From NCBI GenBank assembly GCA_963772645.1, contig CAVYYD010000011.1:434001-498000 (forward strand): a stretch of DNA of 64,000 nt. Reading direction: 5' to 3'. Within the stretch, counting starts at the first letter, position 1; each line of letters begins with the position of its first letter. The notes below the pieces were generated by a model. That model searched no databases, was not told the origin of the DNA, and saw only the letters and a program-made list of their open reading frames with translations. This stretch comes from DASSQJ01 sp963772645. GTDB taxonomy: Bacteria; Actinomycetota; Actinomycetes; Actinomycetales; Dermatophilaceae. Position numbers and translations under genes: made by a program. This document shows positions 16,597 through 23,553 of the stretch, piece by piece.

Positions 16597-17642
16597 GCGA
16601 GGGAGGGGGGCCGGTACGGGGCGCCGTGGAACCTGGTCCGCACGCAGGGGCCGACGGGGCCCCGCCGCGCATCGAGCCGGCGGACACCTCCGTCGCCGCG
16701 GTCCTCGGCGCCTGCCGGGGCGGCCCGGCGAACCGGCCGGTGGACGTCCGGGACATGACCGACTTCGACCGGGTCTACCGACAGGGCGCCGACTCGTCGC
16801 TGCGCCGGGCCGTGCACACCTTCTTCGCCAACGGAGGCAGCCGCGCGCTGGTGGTGCGGGTGACCCGGGCGTCCACGGCGCTCGCCGGACTCGCCGACCA
16901 GGACTGGCAGCTCCTGGTCGTCGACGCCGGGGTCGTCGACCTCGCCGAGGCGCACGCCCTCTGCCTGCGGCGCCGGGCCTTCCTCGTGTGCGACGCGTCA
17001 GCTGACGGCGTGCTGCCCTCCGGCCTGGGGAGCAACGCAGCGGCGTACTTCCCACCGTTGTCCACCGGCCCGTGCGCACCGGCCGTGGCGGGAGTCCTCG
17101 CCCGCATCGATGCCAGGTCCGGAGTGTGGAAGGCGCCTGCAGGCGTCGGGGCCGGACTGGTCGGCACCCTGAGCCGTCAGCTGACGGCGCGGGAGGCCGA
17201 CGAGCTGCGGCGCCGCCGGGTCAATGCGCTGCGCACGCTCGCGACCGGTGGCCCGGTGCTGTGGGGGGCCCGCACGGCGTCCGAGGACCCGGAGTGGCAG
17301 TACGTGTCGGTTCGCCGGCTCGCGCTCTTCCTCGAACGCAGCATCGGAGCGGGACTGCCGTGGGTGGCCGGCGAACCCGACGTCGAGTCCGTGTGGGCCA
17401 CGGTGCGAACGGTCGTGGGTGACTTCCTCCTCGGCCTCTGGCGACTCGGGGCCATCGTGGGAACGAAGCCCGAGGAGGCCTACGTCGTGCGGTGTGACCG
17501 GTCGACGATGACCCAGGCCGACGTCGACGCCGGACGCGTGGTGGTGCTCGTCGGCGTCGCACCGCTCAAGCCGGCTGAGTTCGTCCTGGTCCGGATCGAG
17601 GCGACCGCCGCCGCTCCCGGCGCCCACCCGCCGCATCCCTGA
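16593..17642 (+). CDS. Compact contractile-tail-sheath-like protein (orphan)
   Basis: 349 residues from GTG 16593, overlapping the cyclopropane synthase stop (GTGA). The N-terminal part (ADTSVAAVLGACRGGPANRPV, DFDRVYRQG, AVHTFFANGG, ALVVRV) matches the start of phage and eCIS sheath proteins. The C-terminal ~130 residues (LATGGPVLWGARTAS, WQYVSVRRLALFLERSI, VWATVRTVVGDFLLGLW, EEAYVVRCDRSTMTQADVDAG, VGVAPLKPAEFV) are unmistakable sheath C-terminal domain. Full-length sheaths are usually 400-600 residues; here the central domain is short. No tube, baseplate, ATPase or other tail gene is nearby, so it is not part of a visible injection system or prophage. Function unknown. Confidence 0.88.
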   Translation: MSEGGGPVRGAVEPGPHAGADGAPPRIEPADTSVAAVLGACRGGPANRPVDVRDMTDFDRVYRQGADSSLRRAVHTFFANGGSRALVVRVTRASTALAGLADQDWQLLVVDAGVVDLAEAHALCLRRRAFLVCDASADGVLPSGLGSNAAAYFPPLSTGPCAPAVAGVLARIDARSGVWKAPAGVGAGLVGTLSRQLTAREADELRRRRVNALRTLATGGPVLWGARTASEDPEWQYVSVRRLALFLERSIGAGLPWVAGEPDVESVWATVRTVVGDFLLGLWRLGAIVGTKPEEAYVVRCDRSTMTQADVDAGRVVVLVGVAPLKPAEFVLVRIEATAAAPGAHPPHP

Positions 17643-17742
17643 GCTGCTCACCGGCGAGCCGGCAGCATCGACGCTGGCGCGCGGGACCGCGGTGACCCGG
17701 TCCAGTCGTCCCGGTCGTCGAGCTCGAGGCGAGCGGCGTGCC

Positions 17743-18702
17743 TCACTCCCACACACCGGTGATCGGGACGGCGTCGGCGCTGTGGGCGAGGCGGGGCAGC
17801 CCGTACATGTCCTCGAGCAGCCGGAGCAGCGAGTACAGGGTGTAACGCTGCCCGTACCGGCCCGCCTTCACGCCCGCACCCGCGATCACCATCGGGATCC
17901 GGTTGTCGGAGCTGTGGTCGTCCTCGTCGGCCGTGACGATCAGCAGGCTGTCGTGGCTCTCGGCCCAGTCGGCGTAGCCGGACAGGTGCTGCTGCAGCCA
18001 GTGGTCGGCCTCCGCCACCGTTCCGTCGTGCATGTCGTGACGCAGGTTCGGGATGACGAACGAGACGGTCGACAGCACGGCGTAGTCGCTCGGGAAGGAG
18101 CTCATCGGCTGGCTGACCCGAGCCGGCACGGTGCTGAAGCTGATCCACGGACAGTGCCGCTGCACGTAGTCACCACTGCGGCAACCGGTGAACCCGGACC
18201 GCGGCAGGTCCTCGGCGTACCCGGTGAACGTCCTGCCGGCGTCGAGCAACGAGCCGGCCAGGTTCGCACCGGTGTAGCGCACCGGGCAGGCGTCGTTCGT
18301 CAGCCCCTGCGTCGAGCCGGAGAAGAGGGCCAGGTAGTTGGGCTCGCTCGGATGGCTGATGGCGTAGAACTGGGTGAAGGTGGCCCCGCGCTCCGCGAGA
18401 CCGTTGAGGAACGGAGCGTGTGGGCTGCCCAGCACCTGGTCGAAGGCGTGGTTCTCGAGCACCACCACCACGACGTGTGCCGGCTGCGGCATCCCCGACC
18501 GCACGGGGGAGCCAGAGCCCGGCGCCGACGTCGATGACTCCGGTGCCGACGGAGGGGGAGACGATGCGGCCGCGCTCGCGCTGGCGCCCCCGCTCGTGGT
18601 CGTCGCGGCGCGCGACGGCGGGGCCCCGGGTCGCTCCGAGCTGCTGCAACCGACGAGGAGGAAGGCGAGGACGAGACCGACGGCCGGCGCGATCATCCGC
18701 AT
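17743..18702 (-). CDS. Secreted lipoprotein phosphoesterase (phospholipase C/acid phosphatase-like)
   Basis: 319 residues from ATG 18702. The N-terminus is a lipoprotein signal (MIAPAVGLVLAFLLVGCSSS) with lipobox LVGC, then a ~50-residue Ser/Ala/Pro linker. The catalytic domain shows the phosphoesterase family pattern: HVVVVVLENHAFDQVLGSPHAPFLNGLAERGATFTQFYAISHPSEPNYLALFSG, then IPNLRHDMHDGTV and LLIVTADEDDHSSDNRIPMVIAGAGVKAG, where Glu, Asn, Asp and His residues should bind metals and carry the nucleophile. Substrate (phospholipid or phosphomonoester) cannot be read. The start codon of the divergent S66 peptidase is 52 nt away. Confidence 0.88.
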   Translation of the reverse strand: MRMIAPAVGLVLAFLLVGCSSSERPGAPPSRAATTTSGGASASAAASSPPPSAPESSTSAPGSGSPVRSGMPQPAHVVVVVLENHAFDQVLGSPHAPFLNGLAERGATFTQFYAISHPSEPNYLALFSGSTQGLTNDACPVRYTGANLAGSLLDAGRTFTGYAEDLPRSGFTGCRSGDYVQRHCPWISFSTVPARVSQPMSSFPSDYAVLSTVSFVIPNLRHDMHDGTVAEADHWLQQHLSGYADWAESHDSLLIVTADEDDHSSDNRIPMVIAGAGVKAGRYGQRYTLYSLLRLLEDMYGLPRLAHSADAVPITGVWE

Positions 18703-18742
18703 GCCCCCAGCATGCCCCGCCCCGGGCCGCGTCGGCCGACCG

Positions 18743-18748
18743 TAGGCT
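18743..18748 (+). promoter_or_regulatory. -10 box TAGGCT for leaderless S66 peptidase mRNA
   Basis: TAGGCT ends 6 nt before GTG 18755, so transcription should begin at or next to the start codon. No ribosome-binding site is present. One of a set of similarly placed boxes in this window. Confidence 0.65.
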
Positions 18749-18754
18749 GGCCGC

Positions 18755-19798
18755 GTGGACCTGGTCTCGCCACCCAAGGCCAAGGCCGGTGACGCGGTCG
18801 CGGTGCTGTCGCCGTCGTTCGCCGCCCCGGCGGTCGCGCCCCGGGTGCACGAGCGGGCGCTGGAGCGGCTCCAGGCGGCCACGGGGCTGGTCCCCGTCGA
18901 GTTCCCGACCACCCGCAGGCTCGGAGCCTCCCCGCGGGCGCGTGCGGAGGACCTGAACGCGGCGTTCGCCGACCCCCGGATGCGCGCCGTGCTCGCCACG
19001 GTCGGCGGGGACGACCAGATCACGGTCATCCCGCACCTCGACGCCTCCCTCCTGGCCCGGGACCCCAAGCCGTTCCTCGGCTACAGCGACAACACGAACA
19101 TCCTCAACTGGCTGTGGACCAACGGGGTCGCCGGCTTCTACGGCGGGGCGACACAGGTTCACCTCGGCCCGGGTCCGGGGGTCGACCCGATCCACGAGCT
19201 CTCACTCCGGTCGGCGCTCCTGACCGGTGACCGCCTCGAGATCACCGACCCCGGGGAGTCCGAGGACTTCGGCCACGACTGGGCTGACCCCCGAGCCCTG
19301 GCCGAGTTCGGTGACCGCGAGCCCACCGAACCGTGGGCGTGGGCCGGGCCGGCACGGACGGTCACCGGCCGCACCTGGGGCGGCTGCATCGAGGTGCTGC
19401 AGTGGCTCCTGACCGCTGGTCGGTTCCCGACCGACCCGGCCGCACTCGAGGGCGGAGTGCTGCTCCTGGAGTCGTCGGAGGACCTGATCCCGGCCCGGGA
19501 GTTCGGCTGGATCACCCGCTCGCTGGGGGAGCGCGGCGTCCTCGCCGCGGTGGACGCGGTCGTGGTCGCACGACCTCCGGCATCGAGCTTCACGCTCCGA
19601 CCGTCCGCCGCCGAGAGGCGTCGTAGGCGCGAGGAGCAGCGGGACACCGCGATCCGCGTCGTCCGGGAGTACAACGTCGACGCGGTCGTCGTGGTCGGGC
19701 CGCCGTTCGGGCACACGCGTCCACAGTGGATCGTTCCCTACGGCGGCGCCATGACCGTCGACGGGTCCAGCCGCAGGCTCTACGCCGACTACGGCTGA
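18755..19798 (+). CDS. S66-family peptidase (LD-carboxypeptidase/MccF-like)
   Basis: 347 residues from GTG 18755. S66 enzymes cleave L,D bonds in murein peptides or, in the MccF branch, detoxify acyl-sulfamoyl adenylates such as microcin C. The nucleophile motif GYSDNTNIL, the glutamate in GGVLLLESSEDL and the histidine in GPPFGHTRPQW form the Ser-Glu-His triad. The domain order, the GFYGGATQVHLG segment and the length favour the MccF-like branch over cytosolic LdcA, though this is not certain. A TAGGCT -10 box 6 nt upstream suggests a leaderless transcript. Confidence 0.9.
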   Translation: MDLVSPPKAKAGDAVAVLSPSFAAPAVAPRVHERALERLQAATGLVPVEFPTTRRLGASPRARAEDLNAAFADPRMRAVLATVGGDDQITVIPHLDASLLARDPKPFLGYSDNTNILNWLWTNGVAGFYGGATQVHLGPGPGVDPIHELSLRSALLTGDRLEITDPGESEDFGHDWADPRALAEFGDREPTEPWAWAGPARTVTGRTWGGCIEVLQWLLTAGRFPTDPAALEGGVLLLESSEDLIPAREFGWITRSLGERGVLAAVDAVVVARPPASSFTLRPSAAERRRRREEQRDTAIRVVREYNVDAVVVVGPPFGHTRPQWIVPYGGAMTVDGSSRRLYADYG

Positions 19799-19829
19799 TC
19801 GACCGGGCCCTGCGCCCCGCTCAGGACCG

Positions 19830-19861
19830 GGAGAAACCGGGACACTGGCCCCGGCTTCTCC
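19830..19861. terminator. Hairpin between convergent genes
   Basis: Arms GGAGAA and CCGGG pair with CCCGG and TTCTCC around a loop of about 8 nt, with one internal mismatch. It lies between the plus-strand S66 peptidase and the minus-strand esterase pseudogene, where a bidirectional terminator is expected. No T-tract. Confidence 0.45.
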
Positions 19862-19959
19862 GGGTGCTGAGCGAACGTCTGGTGCGCCGGTCGTGCCGTC
19901 GGCCCGGCACCGCGTCGCACCGCGGCGAACCGCGGCGCGAACCGTCGGGCGGCAGGGCA

Positions 19960-21012
19960 TCATCCCCGGGAGTGGCGGTGCGCGGTGGCGGCGACGCCGA
20001 CCACGGTCTCCAGCTCGTCCTCGGTGCGTGGGCCGAAGAGCATCACGAATCCGGCTGCCAGCGGGTGTCGGCCCACGGGTGTGGGACGCCCCAGCCGTGG
20101 GCGACGAGGTCGGCTGCCTGTTGCGGCGGCAGCGCCAGGTGCAGGGAGCCGTCGTGGGCGGGGTGCAGGTGGGCGAACTCGCGGGCCTGGGCCAAGAGGA
20201 GGGCGGCCGCTGGGCCGGCGGCGCCGGGAGGGTGAGGGCCCGCGCTCCGGGAACGGAGATGAACGACGGCGCGCCCTGAACGCCCGGCAGTGCGGAGAGC
20301 CGTTCGTAGAGTGCCTCCTGCAGCGCCGCCGGCGCGTTCTGCGACAGCTGCTGCTGCGGGATGTCCGAGGCCACCTCCGGCGGCGGTCCGGCCCGGTGCG
20401 GCAGTTCGGCGTGGGGCAGTGCGGGCCACGCCACGTCGGTGGGCGCCCCCACCCGGGCCGGACCATGAGTGGCCAGGTGCCCGAGCCGCTCGGCGACCCA
20501 CCCGCTCAACCGGTGCAGCGTGACCGCGGTGATGCCGTGGCATCCGGGGTCGCGCCGCCCGACGGTGGGTGCGCCGGAGGTCGTGTGCAGGTACTGCCAG
20601 GTGCGGTGGAGCAGCCCGCGGGGGATGACCTGGTCGGCATCGCCCTGCGCCACGAAGACCGGGAGGTTGGCGAGCCGGCTGGTCTCGACCGGAACACCGG
20701 CGTCGAAGGGGAGGGGCCGGGCGGCGCCACGGCATCCAGCCATGCTCTGAACCATCCCATCGTCGCCTCGAGCGAGGCCGCGACGGGACGGCCGATGCCG
20801 CGGTTGGCGAACCAGGCGTAGCCACCGCCCTCGGCGATCGGGGCCCTGACCGCGGCGTAGGTGACGCCTGCCGGCAGGTGCGGTGCCAGCGAGAGGATCT
20901 CCTGCTCGGTGGAGCCGCGGCCGTGCAGCAGCACGACCAGCGGAGCGGATGGGTCGGTGGCGCCGTGGGTGGCGACGACCGGCTCGCCGAAGGCGTCGCC
21001 GCGCGTGCTCAT
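19960..21012 (-). pseudogene. Frameshifted alpha/beta-hydrolase (carboxylesterase) fused to a luciferase-like DUF5519 domain
   Basis: Reading from ATG 21012, the first frame gives a carboxylesterase N-terminus (VVATHGATDPSAPLVVLLHGRG, APHLPAGVTYAAVRAPIAEGGGYAWFANRGIGRP). Near 20715 it moves to a second frame: LPFDAGVPVETSRLANLPVFVAQGDADQVIPRGLL and then a luciferase-like domain (DIPQQQLSQNAPAALQEALYERLSALPGVQ, SVPGARALTLP). Near 20228 it moves to a third: LLLAQAREFAHLHPAHDGSLHLALPP. Near 20065 it shifts again: AAGFVMLFGPRTEDELETVVGVAATAHRHS, ending at 19960. Three indels are needed to restore one protein of about 350 residues. Either a true pseudogene or assembly errors; neighbours at 21.0-21.7 kb are also broken. 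Confidence 0.8.
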
Positions 21013-21440
21013 CGCGGGTCCTGCGGCACGAGCTCGGCGGCGGTGCGCACACCGCCCCAGCGGGTCACCTCAGCGGACAGGTCGAGGTGCTCGACCGGTG
21101 CGGCGGCCGCGTACTCGCCCCAGGCGGCACGGGGCAGCATCCACATCACCTCGAACTCGTTGCCGTCCGGGTCGTGCCCGTAGACGCTCTTGGTCGCCCC
21201 GTGGCTGGACTCGCCGGTGTAGCCGTCGAGCGCGAGCAGGGTGGCCCGGGCCTCCTCGAGCTCGTCGACGGTGTCGACCTGCCAGGCCAGGTGGTACAGA
21301 CCGAGCGAGCCCCGGGGCCGGCGCGGTTGTGCGCCGACGCCGAACAGCCCGAGGTCGTGGTGGTTGCCGGACCGGGGAGGCGCGGGAACGCCGCGTTCGC
21401 CCGGGGCACTCGCGCCATGACCGTCATCGCGAAGGCGACG
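21009..21440 (-). pseudogene. VOC-family (glyoxalase/dioxygenase-like) protein fragment, N-terminus missing
   Basis: The frame ending at 21009 encodes SGNHHDLGLFGVG, LGLYHLAWQVDTVDELEEARATLLAL, SVYGHDPDGNEFEVMW and a tail, i.e. the second half of a vicinal-oxygen-chelate protein with metal ligands in HLAWQVD and the FEVMW strand. Immediately upstream, MTVMARVPRANAAFPRLPG matches the preceding VOC strand but in another frame, so one indel lies near 21375. The first ~35 residues (strand with the first metal ligand) are absent: the sequence runs straight into a truncated MarR gene on the opposite strand. The stop overlaps the start of the esterase pseudogene by 4 nt. Cannot be functional as read. 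Confidence 0.75.
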
Positions 21441-21441
21441 C

Positions 21442-21654
21442 GCCACGAACGCCCGGCTCACAGGCGTGGGCTGGGACGCGGTCGTCGCAGCCGCACCCTG
21501 GCACGTCGGTACCGTCCGCGAGTACGTCCTCGACCCGCTCTCGCGCAGCCAGCTCAGGCAGCTCACGGCCATCGGCGACGCGCTCCTGAGCCGGCTCGAT
21601 CCCGAGGGCGCGATGCGATCCCCGCTCGATCCGGTCACGCCGGGCGAGGGCTGA
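21442..21654 (+). pseudogene. MarR-family regulator, C-terminal fragment
   Basis: About 70 residues: ARLTGVGWDAVVAAAPWHVGTVREYVLDPLSRSQLRQLTAIGDALLSRLDPEG. This is the end of the winged-helix domain and dimerisation helix of a MarR regulator (RLT..GW..V..AAP.HV..VRE.VFDPL...Q..QL..IG). The DNA-binding helices that should precede it are missing and no start with a ribosome-binding site is seen, although GTG 21466 is in frame. The lost 5' part abuts the lost 5' part of the divergent VOC gene, pointing to one internal deletion. Confidence 0.75.
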
Positions 21655-21772
21655 GTCGCTCTGGCGGCGGCGGTCAGCCCTGGCAGCTCCGGCCTCACCG
21701 CGGGCCACGACTCCGTCGGCGGTCGGTCCCTCCACTCTCGCGAGCAGAAGCTCCTGACCTGCGAATTCATCT

Positions 21773-21847
<75 letters not shown>

Positions 21848-21989
21848 TGGCTGGTCCGCCGGCCCCTCGGGGACGGCGACACCCGAGGATAGCCGACCAC
21901 GGGTGGACCGCCGAAATCCGGTGCCTGCCCGCCCGAATGGGCGGCACGAGGGCGCCGGCCCCTTCCGCCGAAGGTGGTGACGGCGCGGG

Positions 21990-22958
21990 TCAGGCGTCCT
22001 TCGCGAGGAGCGTGAGCAGCGTCGCCTCCGGGCGGCAGGCGAAGCGCACCGGTGCGAACGGGGACGTGCCGAGACCGGCGGAGACGTGCAGCCACGCTGC
22101 GTCCTCGGGAGCGTCCGCGGATGGGGCCGCGCCGCCGTGCGCACCGTGGAGCCCGGCGCCGGGCCACCAGCGCGAGAGCCCCTTGGCCCGGCGGGTATCC
22201 AGGTCGCAGTTGGTGACGAGCGCACCCCAGAGCGGGACGGCCAGCTGGCCACCGTGGGTGTGCCCGGCGAGCACCACCGACGCGCCGTCGGCGACCATCG
22301 CGTCGAGGACTCGCTGGTAGGGAGCGTGGACCAGCCCCATCGTCAGCGCGACGTCCGCACGGGCGCGCCCGGAGACGCTGGCGTACCGGTCGCGACGGAT
22401 GTGCGGGTCGTCGACGCCGACGAGCTCCACGTCGTGGTCACCCATCCGGACGACCTCGCGCGCGTTGTCCAGGTCGGCCCAGCCGCCCTGGCGCAGGCCC
22501 TCGACGAGCCGCTCGACGGGCAGGTCGGGCCGCTTCTTCGGCGTCGTCGCGTACCGCCGGGTCAGGTAGAGCGCGGGGTTCTTCAGGACCGGGGCGTAGC
22601 GGTCGTTCGAGCCGAGGACGAAGGCGCCGGGGAACTCCATCAGCGGTTCCATGGCCCGCAGCAGCGGCGGCACGGCCTCGACGTGCGCGAGGTTGTCACC
22701 GGAGTTGACGACGAAGTCCGGCTCGAGCTCAGCGAGGGAGCGGACCCACTCGATCTTGCCGCGTTGGCCCGGGGTCAGGTGCAGGTCGGAGACCTGGAGG
22801 ACCCGGACCGGGGCCGACCCGGGGGGCAGCGCGGGAACCGCGAAGCGACGCAGCGTGAACCACGTCCGTTCGACGAGCGCGGCGTACGCGACGCCGCCGA
22901 GCCCCGCACCGACCAGCCCTCCCAGGGCGCGCAGCGCGGTGCGGGCGGTCGACTCCAT
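21990..22958 (-). CDS. Metallophosphoesterase (calcineurin-like)
   Basis: 322 residues. An N-terminal hydrophobic segment (LGGLVGAGLGGVAYAALVER) anchors the protein. The calcineurin-like motifs follow in order: VLQVSDLHLTPGQ (D-x-H), DFVVNSGDNLAH (GD), VLGSNDRYAP (in place of the usual GNHD), VHAPYQRVLD and VVLAGHTHGGQLAVPLWG (GHTHGGQ). Similar to YkuE-type enzymes and Mtb Rv3683, which lies next to ponA2 there; the same linkage is seen here because the PBP gene is 0.6 kb away. Substrate unknown. Divergent from the YqeY-like gene. Confidence 0.92.
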   Translation of the reverse strand: MESTARTALRALGGLVGAGLGGVAYAALVERTWFTLRRFAVPALPPGSAPVRVLQVSDLHLTPGQRGKIEWVRSLAELEPDFVVNSGDNLAHVEAVPPLLRAMEPLMEFPGAFVLGSNDRYAPVLKNPALYLTRRYATTPKKRPDLPVERLVEGLRQGGWADLDNAREVVRMGDHDVELVGVDDPHIRRDRYASVSGRARADVALTMGLVHAPYQRVLDAMVADGASVVLAGHTHGGQLAVPLWGALVTNCDLDTRRAKGLSRWWPGAGLHGAHGGAAPSADAPEDAAWLHVSAGLGTSPFAPVRFACRPEATLLTLLAKDA

Positions 22959-23038
22959 CCCGCCATCCTCGCAAACGACGCCGCCGAATCGGCAATCGTG
23001 CCCCGGTACCGCGGTGGCCCGGTGGGAGGATGGACGGC

Positions 23039-23503
23039 ATGAGCGAGCACGGCCTCAAGGCGCAGATCCAGCACGACCTCCACGACGCGATGCGCGCCGG
23101 GGACAAGGTGCGGGTCGGCACGCTGCGGATGGCGCTCACCGCCATCACGACGGCCGAGGTGGCCGGCGACGAGGCCCGCGAGCTCGGGGACGACGAGGTC
23201 CTCAAGGTGCTCGCCAAGGAGGCCAAGAAGCGCCGGGAGGCCGCCGACGCGTACACCGGTGCCGGCCGCCCTGAGCTGGCCCGGGCCGAGGAGGCCGAGC
23301 TCGCCGTCCTCGACGGCTACCTGCCTGCGCAGCTCGGTGACGAGGACCTCCTCACGGTCGTCGAGCGCGCGGTCGGGGAGACGGGGGCGAGCAGCCTGCG
23401 TGACATGGGACAGGTGATGCGGCTCGCCCAGGCCGAGGTCGCGGGCCGGGCCGACGGCGGCCGGGTGGCCGCGATCGTCCGGCAGGTGCTCTCCGGCCGC
23501 TGA
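23039..23503 (+). CDS. GatB/YqeY domain-containing protein
   Basis: 154 residues from ATG 23039; GGGAGG 9 nt upstream favours this over the ATG at 23030. Signature segments: LKAQIQHDLHDAMRAGDKVRVGTLRMALTAI, VLKVLAKEAKKRREAADAYTGAGRPELARAEEAELAVLDGYLPAQL, MGQVMRLAQAEVAGRADGGRVAAIVRQVL. The domain is that of the GatB C-terminus, thought to bind tRNA; the stand-alone form has no settled function. Located between the metallophosphoesterase (divergent) and the PBP (convergent). Confidence 0.92.
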   Translation: MSEHGLKAQIQHDLHDAMRAGDKVRVGTLRMALTAITTAEVAGDEARELGDDEVLKVLAKEAKKRREAADAYTGAGRPELARAEEAELAVLDGYLPAQLGDEDLLTVVERAVGETGASSLRDMGQVMRLAQAEVAGRADGGRVAAIVRQVLSGR

Positions 23504-23553
23504 GCCGGGCCCGCGGAGGCGGTCAGCCCGGGCCCCCGCGGAGGCGGTCAGCC
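23503..23553. repeat. Short tandem duplication at the 3' ends of yqeY-like and PBP genes
   Basis: The stretch CCGCGGAGGCGGTCAGCC occurs twice in direct orientation, once at about 23512-23529 and again at about 23538-23555; the second copy contains the PBP stop codon (TCA at 23548). The gap between convergent genes is almost filled by this duplication. No obvious terminator otherwise. Confidence 0.6.

Noticed and set aside
16593..17642. Prophage or contractile injection system around the sheath gene
   Set aside because: No integrase, tube, baseplate, portal, lysis or AAA+ gene is visible on either side; neighbours are housekeeping genes.
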